In this document: positions 8,000-17,279 of the stretch, piece after piece | Layout: the number at the start of each line of letters is the position of its first letter | Numbering within the stretch: the first letter of the stretch is position 1 | Source of the DNA: Lachnospiraceae bacterium | Lineage (GTDB): Bacteria; Bacillota_A; Clostridia; Lachnospirales; Lachnospiraceae | DNA: 19,396 bases | Reading direction: 5' to 3' | NCBI GenBank assembly: GCA_900764695.1 | Contig: CAAFOY010000047.1 | Location: 1-19,396, forward strand | Notes under the pieces: model-generated | What the model was told of the DNA's origin: nothing | Database searches by the model: none | Seen by the model: only the letters and a program-made list of their open reading frames with translations | Program-made: the position numbers and the translations under genes

Positions 8000-8028
8000 A
8001 TTATAAATGTAAGAATATGCGTAGTCAA
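8000..8028 (-). promoter_or_regulatory. rpmH operon promoter
   Basis: Minus strand TTGACT (8023-8028), exact 17-bp spacer, TATAAT (8000-8005). Eleven of twelve positions match the housekeeping sigma factor consensus. Expected start near 7993, giving a leader of about 38 nt before the rpmH ATG. Confidence 0.9.
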
Positions 8029-8100
8029 GCATTAATTAAACCATATTTTAAATATATTTTCAACTTTTTTGAAAAAATATTAATTTTATCCCTCTTTTTT

Positions 8101-8133
8101 GATTTACATAAAATTTTTGCTGATTTACATAAA
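8101..8133 (+). repeat. Origin 12-mer GATTTACATAAA, two direct copies
   Basis: Exact copies at 8101-8112 and 8122-8133, start-to-start 21 bp, i.e. two helical turns, so both would lie on the same DNA face. An exact inverted copy is at 8261-8272 and a shortened inverted one (TTTATGTAAAC) at 8293-8303. The 12-mer is not a DnaA box and brackets the box cluster. Confidence 0.75.
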
Positions 8134-8134
8134 G

Positions 8135-8252
8135 TTATCAACCAAATGTTAATAACATGTTAATAACTTTTATTTTTTAATGTTATTTTTTAGCACTTTT
8201 TAACTTTTTCAACTTTTTTTTGTTAATAACATTTGATATTTTTTGTTGATAA
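8135..8252. promoter_or_regulatory. DnaA-box cluster, left
   Basis: Five 9-mers: TTATCAACC at 8135-8143 (+), TTATTAACA on the minus strand at 8147-8155, 8158-8166 and 8221-8229, and TTATCAACA on the minus strand at 8244-8252. The pair at 8147/8158 is spaced 11 bp, one helical turn. They resemble but do not match TTATCCACA. Assignment as DnaA boxes rests on position, clustering and the second cluster behind dnaA. Confidence 0.75.
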
Positions 8253-8260
8253 CTGTCGAA

Positions 8261-8303
8261 TTTATGTAAATCAAATCTCCTAATTTTTTAATTTTATGTA
8301 AAC
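8261..8303 (-). repeat. Inverted copies of the origin 12-mer
   Basis: TTTATGTAAATC at 8261-8272 is the exact reverse complement of GATTTACATAAA, and TTTATGTAAAC at 8293-8303 is a partial copy. They lie on the dnaA side of the DnaA-box cluster, mirroring the two direct copies on the rpmH side. Confidence 0.7.
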
Positions 8304-8352
8304 AAGTATTTTTTTGTTTTTTTATTATTTTTTAATTTTTTTATTTTTTATT
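8279..8352. other. T-rich tract upstream of dnaA
   Basis: Almost pure T with scattered A on the plus strand. It would melt easily and could be a second unwinding region, or serve as upstream AT-rich DNA for the dnaA promoter. No box-like 9-mer is found inside it. Confidence 0.5.
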
Positions 8353-8407
8353 CATAAACTTTTATGTTATGTCTTTCTTCCTATTAAAAAGTATATTACT
8401 AAATATA

Positions 8408-8436
8408 TTGAAAATCCGCCTTATTTGATGTATTAT
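8408..8436 (+). promoter_or_regulatory. dnaA promoter
   Basis: TTGAAA (8408-8413), exact 17-bp spacer, TATTAT (8431-8436). Ten of twelve consensus positions match. Expected start near 8443 gives a leader of about 42 nt with AGGAGG at 8474-8479 before the dnaA ATG. No DnaA-like box overlaps it; the nearest is about 155 bp upstream. Confidence 0.85.
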
Positions 8437-8484
8437 ATTATTTGAATGGGCTTTTATACCTTTTAGAATATTTAGGAGGGAATT

Positions 8485-9873
8485 ATGTTAGACGATTTAA
8501 AAGAAAAATGGCCTGAAATTCTCGATTTTTTCAAACAGGAATATGATATTGCTGATGTTTCGTTCAAAACTTGGATTTTGCCCTTAGAAGTGGAATCCTT
8601 TGATAATAACATGATTACTTTGGTTTTCCCGGGTGAAAGTGGAAAGACCGGTCTTCAGTATATTAACAAAAAATATCTTGCATTACTTAAGATTTCTATT
8701 GAAGAAACTTTGAATCAGGAACTTGAACTTCAGATTATACTTCCAAATGAGACAGTGTCTAAGATTGAAGATGATTCATCTAAGATTTCATCTGTTAGTC
8801 AGGAAGATATTTCTTTAGAAAATAGAATATTAGATGCAAATCTTAATAAAAAATATACTTTTGATTCCTTTGTAGTAGGATCAAATAATAATATTGCTCA
8901 GGTTACGTCTTTAGCTGTAGCTGAGTCTCCCGGCGATGTTTATAACCCATTGTTTATTTACGGTGGTGTTGGACTTGGAAAGACTCATCTTATTCAGTCC
9001 ATTGGTAACTTTGTATTAAAAAACAACCCTTCAGCTAAGGTTTTGTATACTACTAGTGAGTCATTCACTAACGAAGTTATTGATTTACTTAGAAAAAAGA
9101 AAACTAATCAGGAAGAGATTATTGAATTTCGTAAGAAATACAGAAGTGTTGATGTTTTACTTATAGACGATATTCAGTTTATTTCCGGTAGAGACAGAAC
9201 ACAAGAAGAAATTTTCAATATTTTCAATGATTTATTTATGAAACATAAGCAGATTGTTTTAACTTCCGATAAGAAGCCTAAAGATATGGAAGGTATCGCC
9301 GAAAGACTTATTAGCCGTTTTGAGCAGGGACTTACTGTTGATATTCAGAACCCTGATTATGAAACACGTATGGCTATCTTAAAGAAGAAGGCTGAAACTT
9401 CAGGCTATAACATAGATGAAGGTGTATTGCAGTATATTGCTAACCACTTTGTTTCTAACGTCAGGGAACTTGAAGGTTCTCTTACACGTGTTATTACATT
9501 TTCAAAGATTAGTCACTCTCCAATTACAGTTGATTTTGCATCAGGTGTACTTCAGGAGCTTGTGGCACCTAATCAGGAGAATGCCATTACATGTGAATAC
9601 ATTATTAATATAGTAGCAGATCATTTCCAGATATCTCCTACTGATATATGTTCAAAAAAGAAGAGTCGTGAGTTTGCATATCCACGTCAGATTTGTATGT
9701 ACTTATGTAGAGTATTTACAGATGAAAAATTAGAAACTATTGGTGCTGCCTTAAAGAAAACTAATCACGCAACTGTTAGCTATGGCTATGACAAAATCAA
9801 ATCAGAAATCGAAACAGACTCTAAGACAAGAGATCTTATAGATGTTCTTAAAAAGAAGATTAATCCTAACTAG
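8485..9873 (+). CDS. dnaA: Chromosomal replication initiator protein DnaA
   Basis: DnaA binds origin boxes, assembles as an ATP-bound filament and opens DNA. At 462 residues it is normal length. Domain I (1-85) has the conserved SFKTWILPL; a short linker follows; the AAA+ domain starts near 115 with Walker A GGVGLGKTH (160-168), Walker B LLIDDIQF (225-232), sensor 1 VLTSDKKP (258-265), the box VII segment ERLISRFE (273-280) and NVRELEGSLTR (325-335). Domain IV includes YPRQICMYLCR (399-409). The DNA-reading signature, usually GGRDHTTV, is K424-K-T-N-H-A-T-V431: the aspartate and first threonine of DHTT are replaced (NHAT). This is unusual and fits the altered boxes. AGGAGG lies 5 nt before the ATG. 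Its stop codon is followed at once by a box. Confidence 0.98.
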   Translation: MLDDLKEKWPEILDFFKQEYDIADVSFKTWILPLEVESFDNNMITLVFPGESGKTGLQYINKKYLALLKISIEETLNQELELQIILPNETVSKIEDDSSKISSVSQEDISLENRILDANLNKKYTFDSFVVGSNNNIAQVTSLAVAESPGDVYNPLFIYGGVGLGKTHLIQSIGNFVLKNNPSAKVLYTTSESFTNEVIDLLRKKKTNQEEIIEFRKKYRSVDVLLIDDIQFISGRDRTQEEIFNIFNDLFMKHKQIVLTSDKKPKDMEGIAERLISRFEQGLTVDIQNPDYETRMAILKKKAETSGYNIDEGVLQYIANHFVSNVRELEGSLTRVITFSKISHSPITVDFASGVLQELVAPNQENAITCEYIINIVADHFQISPTDICSKKKSREFAYPRQICMYLCRVFTDEKLETIGAALKKTNHATVSYGYDKIKSEIETDSKTRDLIDVLKKKINPN

Positions 9874-10118
9874 TTATTAACATTTTTAATGGAGTTATTA
9901 ACATTTAGTTGATAATTCAGTTAATAACTTACAGTTTTTGTGTTAATAACTTGTTGATAGCCTTTGTTTTTGTTAACAATTTGTCATAATTTGATGTTAA
10001 TTGTCGAAAACTCAAAAGTTAGTAACTGACATTTTTAGGTTAATTATTTGCAAGTTATTAACAAGTTGTTATTTTTCGAACTTCCTTTATTCACAAGGGA
10101 CTCGACTACTTATTAACA
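9874..10118. promoter_or_regulatory. DnaA-box cluster, right
   Basis: Exact TTATTAACA at 9874-9882, 9895-9903, 10055-10063 and 10110-10118 on the plus strand and at 9941-9949 on the minus strand. One-mismatch relatives on the minus strand: TTATCAACT 9907-9915, TTATTAACT 9919-9927, CTATCAACA 9952-9960. One box, TTATTCACA at 10087-10095, fits the classic TTATNCACA consensus. The first lies directly against the dnaA stop codon; the first two are 21 bp apart. Confidence 0.78.
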
Positions 10119-10130
10119 TATTAACGTTGC

Positions 10131-10165
10131 TTATTATTATTATTATCTAATATATATATTTATTT
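10131..10165. other. Candidate DNA unwinding element
   Basis: Five tandem TTA units (10131-10146), then an alternating TA stretch to about 10165. It sits 12 bp after the last DnaA box. On the minus strand the repeat reads as TAA triplets, like the DnaA-trio elements described next to the unwinding site in Bacillus. Sequence and place support the call; melting is not shown. Confidence 0.6.
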
Positions 10166-10210
10166 ATGCGTACTTACGTACCGTTATTTTTACGATAAAG
10201 GAGATTTATA

Positions 10211-11311
10211 ATGAAACTAGTTTGTAAAAAATCAGATTTGATTACAGGTATTAATATTGTAATGAAAGCTGTATCATCAAAAACTACAATGTCAATTCTT
10301 GAATGCATTCTTATTGATGCAACTGAAGGAGTAATTAAATTTACTGCTAACGATATGGAATTGGGAATAGAAACTAAAGTTGAAGGTGAAATTATTGAAG
10401 CTGGTAGTATTGCCATTGATGCTAAGATTTTTTCAGAAATTGTTCGTAAACTTCCTGATAATGATGTTGTTATTGAAGTTAACGATGAAACAAAGGCTAA
10501 TATTACCTGTGAAAATTCAAAATTTAATATTCTTGTAAAATCAGCAGATGATTTTTCTTATTTACCTGAAATTGAAAAGAAAGATAAGATTACTCTTTCA
10601 CAGTTTGCTTTAAAGGAATTAATAAGACAGACTATTTTCACTGTTAATGATGCAGATAAGAATAAGATTTTAACAGGTGAATTGTTTGAAGTTATGGGTA
10701 ATAAGCTTAAAGTTGTTGCTCTTGATAAGTTTAGAATTGCCATTAGAAACATGGAATTAAAAGAGGACTATGGTAACTTTAAAGTTTTAGTTCCCGGTAA
10801 GTCATTAAATGAAATTAGCAAAATCTTAAATGGTGATGTTGATGATGAGGTAAATATTTATTTCACATCTAACCATATCTTATTTGAATTTGATGAAACA
10901 AAAGTTGTTTCAAGATTAATTGAATGCAGTAATTATTTTGATACTGATAAGATGATTAGTAATGATTATAAGACTAAGATTACTATTAACAAAAAAGAAA
11001 TGGCTAACTGTATTGACAGAGCAACTCTTTTAATAAAAGAAGGAGACAAGAAACCTGTATTCTTAACTATTAAGGATACAGAAATGGAATTGTCAATTAA
11101 TACATTTATTGGTTCAATGGATGAAAGTATCCCTATTGTAAGAGAAGGTTCTGACATGATGATTAGCTTTAATCCAAAATTCCTTATTGATATTTTAAGA
11201 GTTTTAGATAGTGAAGAAGTAAACATTTATTTCACTAATCCTAAGGCACCTTGTTTTATCAGAGATGATGAGAACAGCTACATTTATGTAGTGCTTCCTG
11301 TTGTACAGTAA
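10211..11311 (+). CDS. dnaN: DNA polymerase III subunit beta (sliding clamp)
   Basis: DnaN forms a ring dimer around DNA, tethers the replicative polymerase, and is the docking site for MutS, ligase and other clamp-binding proteins. At 366 residues it has the family's usual length and shows three repeats of the clamp fold: domain 1 from MKLVCKKSDLITGINIVMKA (1-20), domain 2 from about 120, domain 3 from about 245. It ends in FIRDDENSYIYVVLPVVQ, like the typical YLVMPMRL-type C-terminus lining the peptide-binding pocket. The ATG is 7 nt after AAAGGAG. It follows the right half of oriC and heads the dnaN-yaaA-recF group. Confidence 0.98.
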   Translation: MKLVCKKSDLITGINIVMKAVSSKTTMSILECILIDATEGVIKFTANDMELGIETKVEGEIIEAGSIAIDAKIFSEIVRKLPDNDVVIEVNDETKANITCENSKFNILVKSADDFSYLPEIEKKDKITLSQFALKELIRQTIFTVNDADKNKILTGELFEVMGNKLKVVALDKFRIAIRNMELKEDYGNFKVLVPGKSLNEISKILNGDVDDEVNIYFTSNHILFEFDETKVVSRLIECSNYFDTDKMISNDYKTKITINKKEMANCIDRATLLIKEGDKKPVFLTIKDTEMELSINTFIGSMDESIPIVREGSDMMISFNPKFLIDILRVLDSEEVNIYFTNPKAPCFIRDDENSYIYVVLPVVQ

Positions 11312-11371
11312 AATAGTTTAGAGAGGAGATAGTACAAATAATATTTTTTGTTTGTATTAATTTGGATAAAA

Positions 11372-11575
11372 ATGGAAATAACTATAAAAGATGATTTTAT
11401 AAAATTAGGTCAGGCATTAAAACTTGCCGGTCTTGTTGACTCAGGTGTGGATGCTAAGTTTGTTATCCAGGATGGTCAGGTTAAAGTCAACGGAGAAGTT
11501 GACACAAGACGTGGAAAAAAACTTTATGCCGGAGATACATTTGAGTTTGAAGGAACAGTGGTAACTGTAAAATAA
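11372..11575 (+). CDS. yaaA: S4-domain RNA-binding protein YaaA/RlbA
   Basis: A 67-residue protein with an S4 RNA-binding fold: FIKLGQALKLAGLVDSGVDA, then VIQDGQVKVNGEVDTRRGKKLYAGD, the strand-turn motif that contacts structured RNA. It is conserved between dnaN and recF in most Firmicutes; a role in ribosome assembly is proposed. The ATG at 11372 is chosen because the family begins near this residue; an upstream TTG at 11348 lacks a ribosome site. The chosen start also has only a weak TTTGGA element, while a strong GAGAGGAG (11321-11328) is 43 nt away with a TACAAA/TTTGTA stem between. Its TAA overlaps the recF ATG by one base. Confidence 0.9.
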   Translation: MEITIKDDFIKLGQALKLAGLVDSGVDAKFVIQDGQVKVNGEVDTRRGKKLYAGDTFEFEGTVVTVK

Positions 11576-12663
11576 TGATTGTAACAAAGATAGAACTTAG
11601 CAATTTTAGAAATTACGATTCTCTTAGTTTGGAATTAGATGATAAAACTAATATCTTATATGGCAAAAACGCTCAGGGAAAGACAAATGTGTTAGAGGCT
11701 ATTTATCTTTGCAGCACAACTAAATCACATAGAAGTAGCAAAGATGCAGAACTTATAAAGTTTGAAAATAATGAAGGTCACATAAAACTTTTTATTAACA
11801 AAAAAGGCAGAGAGTATAGAATAGACATTCATTTGAGAAAAAATAAGTCAAAAGGAATAGCCATAAATGGAATACCAATTAAGAAAGCCAGTGAGCTTTT
11901 TGGAATATTTAATGTAATATTTTTTTCCCCGGAGGATTTGGATATTATAAAAAACGGACCAGCTGAAAGAAGAAGGTTTGTGGATATGGAGTTATGTCAA
12001 CTTGATAAAATATATGTTTATAATTTAATTAATTACAATAAGGTTTTGGGACAAAGAAATCAGTTATTAAAAGACATATATATGAAACCGGAACTTGAAG
12101 ATACTCTGGATGTATGGGATATGCAGCTTGCAGAGTATGGAAGTAAGGTTATTAAGAGAAGAGAACAGTTTATAAAAGATATTAACAAGATTATAAAGCC
12201 AATTCACAGAAAACTTACAGAGAACAGCGAAGAAATAGAAGTTGTTTACAAAAAGAGTTGCAATGAAGATGAGCTTTATAACAAAATTATAGAAAACAGA
12301 AAGAAAGACATTAAGCTGAAAAGTACGTCAGCAGGTCCACATAGAGATGATATTTTATTTTTTAACAAAGATATTAATATTAGAACCTATGGAAGTCAGG
12401 GACAGAAAAGAACTGTTGCTCTGTCGCTTAAGCTGGCGGAAATAGAGTTGGTCAAGTCTTTGATTAATGACACACCTGTGTTATTATTAGATGATGTTCT
12501 GTCAGAACTTGATTCGGACAGACAGAATCACTTACTAAAAAGTTTAGATGAAATTCAAACTGTAATAACATGTACAGGTTTAGATGAATTTATTGAAAAT
12601 CGATTTAGTATAAATAAGGTTTTCCAGGTAACAAAAGGCAAAATAGAAGAAAGAACTGTTTAA
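11575..12663 (+). CDS. recF: DNA replication and repair protein RecF
   Basis: RecF is an SMC-like ATPase that, with RecO and RecR, loads RecA at single-strand gaps. The 362 residues match the family. Walker A is GKNAQGKT (30-37), the ABC signature YGSQGQ (272-277) and Walker B VLLLDD (302-307) followed by VLSELD; SPEDLDIIKNGPAERRRFVD (118-137) is the family's lid region. The ATG overlaps the yaaA stop (TAATG), and there is no good ribosome site, so translation is likely coupled to yaaA. Confidence 0.98.
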   Translation: MIVTKIELSNFRNYDSLSLELDDKTNILYGKNAQGKTNVLEAIYLCSTTKSHRSSKDAELIKFENNEGHIKLFINKKGREYRIDIHLRKNKSKGIAINGIPIKKASELFGIFNVIFFSPEDLDIIKNGPAERRRFVDMELCQLDKIYVYNLINYNKVLGQRNQLLKDIYMKPELEDTLDVWDMQLAEYGSKVIKRREQFIKDINKIIKPIHRKLTENSEEIEVVYKKSCNEDELYNKIIENRKKDIKLKSTSAGPHRDDILFFNKDINIRTYGSQGQKRTVALSLKLAEIELVKSLINDTPVLLLDDVLSELDSDRQNHLLKSLDEIQTVITCTGLDEFIENRFSINKVFQVTKGKIEERTV

Positions 12664-12666
12664 AAA

Positions 12667-12693
12667 GCAATAAAAAATATAATCCGTTATTGC
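12667..12693 (+). repeat. Inverted repeat between recF and gyrB
   Basis: GCAATAA (12667-12673) and TTATTGC (12687-12693), perfect 7-bp arms with a 13-nt A/T-rich loop, beginning 4 nt after the recF stop. No T-run follows, so it is not a terminator; an operator or an mRNA processing/stability hairpin is possible. The gyrB ribosome site is 9 nt downstream. Confidence 0.45.
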
Positions 12694-12702
12694 AAATACT
12701 GA

Positions 12703-14646
<1,944 letters not shown>

Positions 14647-14659
14647 GAGGAAAATATAA

Positions 14660-17212
14660 GTGGACGATAAGATATTTGACAAGATTCATAAAGTAGACTT
14701 AAAAGAAACCATGGAAACCTCTTATATAGATTATGCCATGAGCGTAATTGCATCAAGAGCATTACCTGATGTAAGAGATGGTTTAAAGCCGGTTCAGCGT
14801 AGAGTACTTTACTCAATGGTTGAACTTAATAACGGACCTGACAAGCCACACAGAAAATGTGCCCGTATCGTTGGTGATACAATGGGTAAATTCCATCCAC
14901 ATGGTGACAGTTCTATTTACGGAGCATTGGTTAACATGGCTCAGGAATGGAATACAAGATATCCTTTAGTTGATGGCCATGGTAACTTTGGTTCAGAAGA
15001 CGGTGATGGTGCTGCCGCAATGCGTTACACTGAAGCACGTCTTAGCAAAATATCAATGGAAATGGTTGCAGATATTAACAAGGACACTGTTGAATTTACA
15101 CCAAACTTTGATGAAACAGAAAAAGAACCATCAGTACTTCCATCAAGATATCCTAACCTTTTGGTTAACGGAACAAGTGGTATTGCCGTAGGTATGGCAA
15201 CAAACATACCACCACATAACTTAACAGAAACAATAAATGCAATTGTAAAAATAATTGACAATAAAGTAGAGGAAAACAGAGACACAACCATAGAAGAAAT
15301 TATGGAAATTATTAAGGGACCTGATTTTCCTACAGGTGCTACAATCTTAGGTAGAAAAGATATTGAGCAGGCTTACAGAACAGGACGTGGAAAAATTAAA
15401 ACACGTGCAGTTTCTGAAATTGAAACAATGGACAATGGAAAGAGCAGAATTATTGTAACTGAACTTCCATACATGGTTAACAAAGCCAAGTTAGTAGAAA
15501 AGATTGCAAGTCTTGTAAAAGAAAAGAAAGTTGATGGAATAACAGACTTAAGAGATGAGTCAGATCAGGAAGGAACACGTGTTGTAATTGAAGTAAGACG
15601 TGATGCCAATGCTAATGTTATTTTAAATCAGCTTTATAAACATACACAGTTACAGGATTCTTTTGGTGTAATTATGTTAGCATTAGTTGACGGAGAACCA
15701 AAAGTATTAAACCTTCTTCAGATGTTAGATGAATATTTGAAACATCAGAAGGATGTTGTAACAAGAAGAACAAAGTTCGAATTAAACAAGGCAGAAGAAA
15801 GAGCACACATTATTAAAGGTTTATTAATTGCCCTTGATAACATTGATGAAGTAATAAAAATAATCAGAGGTTCAAGAACAACTGCAGACGCAAAGAAGAA
15901 CTTAATCGAAAGATTTGGTCTTTCAGATGCACAGTCACAGGCAATTGTTGATATGAGACTTCGTCAGTTAACAGGTTTGGCAAGAGAAGACCTTGAAGCA
16001 GAATATGCTGACTTAATGGCAAAGATTGATTACTTAAAATCTATTCTTGCAGATGAAAACAAACTTCTTACAGTAATAAAAGAAGAAATTGAAGTTATTA
16101 GAGATAAGTTTGGCGATGAGAGAAGAACAAAGATAGGAATAAATGTTGGAGATTTATCTGATGAAGATTTAATTCCTGAAGAAGATACAGTTGTAGCAAT
16201 GACTAACTTAGGTTACATAAAGAGAATGACTGTAGACAACTTCAAGTCACAGAACCGTGGCGGTAAGGGAATAAAGGGAATGCAGACTATAGACAAAGAC
16301 TTTATGAAAGATATGTTTATGGTTTCAACTCATGACTATATTCTTTTCTTAACTAATACAGGAAGAATCTACAAACTGAAATGTTATGAAATACCTGAAG
16401 CAGGAAGAACAGCAAGAGGTATGGCAATTGTAAACTTATTGCAGTTACAGCCTGGCGAAAAGATTTCTGCAATGGTACAGATGAAAGAATTTGAAGAAGA
16501 CAAGTACCTTATTATGGCAACAAAGAAAGGTACTATTAAGAAAACACCTATAATGGCATATACAAATATTAGAAAGAGTGGTATTCAGGCTATTACTTTA
16601 CGTGAAGACGATGAGTTAATAGATGTAAATATCTCAGATAACAATGATAATATTATGCTTATTACAAAGAAAGGTCAGGGAATTAAGTTCCGTGAAACAG
16701 ATGTCCGTGAAACAGGACGTTCAGCAATGGGTGTTAGAGGTATTGAATTAAATCAGGATGATGAAGTAATTTCAATGCAGTTAGAATCACATGGCGAATG
16801 TGTTCTTATTGTATCAGCTAATGGTATGGGTAAACGTACACCATTTACAGACTTTAAGTTACAGAACCGTGGCGGTAAGGGTGTAAAATGCTATAAGATA
16901 TCCGATAAGACAGGAGAGGTTGTAGGAGCTAAGGCAGTAAATGATGGAAACGAAATTATGATGATTACAAACGAAGGTATTGTAATTAGAATGTTCGTTG
17001 ACGACATCTCAATTCTTGGAAGAGTAACACTTGGTGTTAAATTAATGAATACAGGTGACAAGGATGATATTGTTGTTGCAAGTATAACAAAAGTTAAGGA
17101 AAGTGTTACAGAAGCAGATGCATTAGAAGCAGCAAGATTATCAGAAGAAAATGAAACATTAGCCGAAGGTAGTGAAGAACTATCAGAAGATTCAGATTCT
17201 GAAGATAATTAA
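14660..17212 (+). CDS. gyrA: DNA gyrase subunit A
   Basis: GyrA cleaves and rejoins DNA and wraps it through its C-terminal pinwheel. It has 850 residues. The winged-helix cleavage region includes HPHGDSSIYGALVNMAQ (79-95) and AAMRYTEARLS with catalytic Tyr123. In the quinolone region, the position equal to E. coli Ser83 is Ser84, but that equal to Asp87 is Gly88. The C-terminal domain holds QNRGGKG at 531-537 (GyrA-box; consensus QRRGGKG) and a second identical copy at 735-741, and ends in an acidic Glu/Ser/Asp tail (about 814-850). The start is GTG, 9 nt after AGGAGG, which overlaps the gyrB stop. A terminator follows. Confidence 0.98.
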   Translation: MDDKIFDKIHKVDLKETMETSYIDYAMSVIASRALPDVRDGLKPVQRRVLYSMVELNNGPDKPHRKCARIVGDTMGKFHPHGDSSIYGALVNMAQEWNTRYPLVDGHGNFGSEDGDGAAAMRYTEARLSKISMEMVADINKDTVEFTPNFDETEKEPSVLPSRYPNLLVNGTSGIAVGMATNIPPHNLTETINAIVKIIDNKVEENRDTTIEEIMEIIKGPDFPTGATILGRKDIEQAYRTGRGKIKTRAVSEIETMDNGKSRIIVTELPYMVNKAKLVEKIASLVKEKKVDGITDLRDESDQEGTRVVIEVRRDANANVILNQLYKHTQLQDSFGVIMLALVDGEPKVLNLLQMLDEYLKHQKDVVTRRTKFELNKAEERAHIIKGLLIALDNIDEVIKIIRGSRTTADAKKNLIERFGLSDAQSQAIVDMRLRQLTGLAREDLEAEYADLMAKIDYLKSILADENKLLTVIKEEIEVIRDKFGDERRTKIGINVGDLSDEDLIPEEDTVVAMTNLGYIKRMTVDNFKSQNRGGKGIKGMQTIDKDFMKDMFMVSTHDYILFLTNTGRIYKLKCYEIPEAGRTARGMAIVNLLQLQPGEKISAMVQMKEFEEDKYLIMATKKGTIKKTPIMAYTNIRKSGIQAITLREDDELIDVNISDNNDNIMLITKKGQGIKFRETDVRETGRSAMGVRGIELNQDDEVISMQLESHGECVLIVSANGMGKRTPFTDFKLQNRGGKGVKCYKISDKTGEVVGAKAVNDGNEIMMITNEGIVIRMFVDDISILGRVTLGVKLMNTGDKDDIVVASITKVKESVTEADALEAARLSEENETLAEGSEELSEDSDSEDN

Positions 17213-17220
17213 TAATTACT

Positions 17221-17250
17221 AAAAGGTGACTATATTGTCGCCTTTTACTT
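17221..17250 (+). terminator. gyrBA terminator
   Basis: AAAAGGTGAC (17221-17230) pairs with GTCGCCTTTT (17237-17246) with one G-U pair and a 6-nt loop, then ACTTTAT. The T-run is short and partly inside the stem, so termination may be incomplete, which matters because the next genes start only 34 bp further on. Confidence 0.75.
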
Positions 17251-17279
17251 TATAAAAATGCCGGAAGGATAAAAGTAAA

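Larger units (their letters stand above)
7956..8484. other. oriC, left half (rpmH-dnaA intergenic region)
   Basis: 529 bp without a gene. In order it holds the rpmH promoter, two direct copies of GATTTACATAAA, a cluster of DnaA-box-like 9-mers (8135-8252), an inverted GATTTACATAAA copy plus a partial one, a long T-rich tract (about 8279-8352), and the dnaA promoter. The rpmH-dnaA gap is a standard origin location in Firmicutes, and divergent leading-strand gene orientation on each side agrees. Confidence 0.9.
9874..10210. other. oriC, right half (dnaA-dnaN intergenic region)
   Basis: 337 bp without a gene: a second, denser DnaA-box-like cluster (9874-10118), then a TTA microsatellite and TA-rich tract (10131-10165), then a CGTAC-TTA-CGTAC direct repeat (10169-10181) and the dnaN ribosome site AAAGGAG (10197-10203). 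Two box clusters flanking dnaA make a bipartite origin as in Bacillus subtilis. A dnaN promoter is not clear; TTGCTT (10127-10132) with TATATA 18 bp later is a weak candidate. Confidence 0.85.

Noticed and set aside
17258..17272. Five-codon mini-frame ATG-CCG-GAA-GGA-TAA before the fumarase alpha gene
   Set aside because: Its body is the ribosome site of the next gene and it has none of its own; most likely chance.
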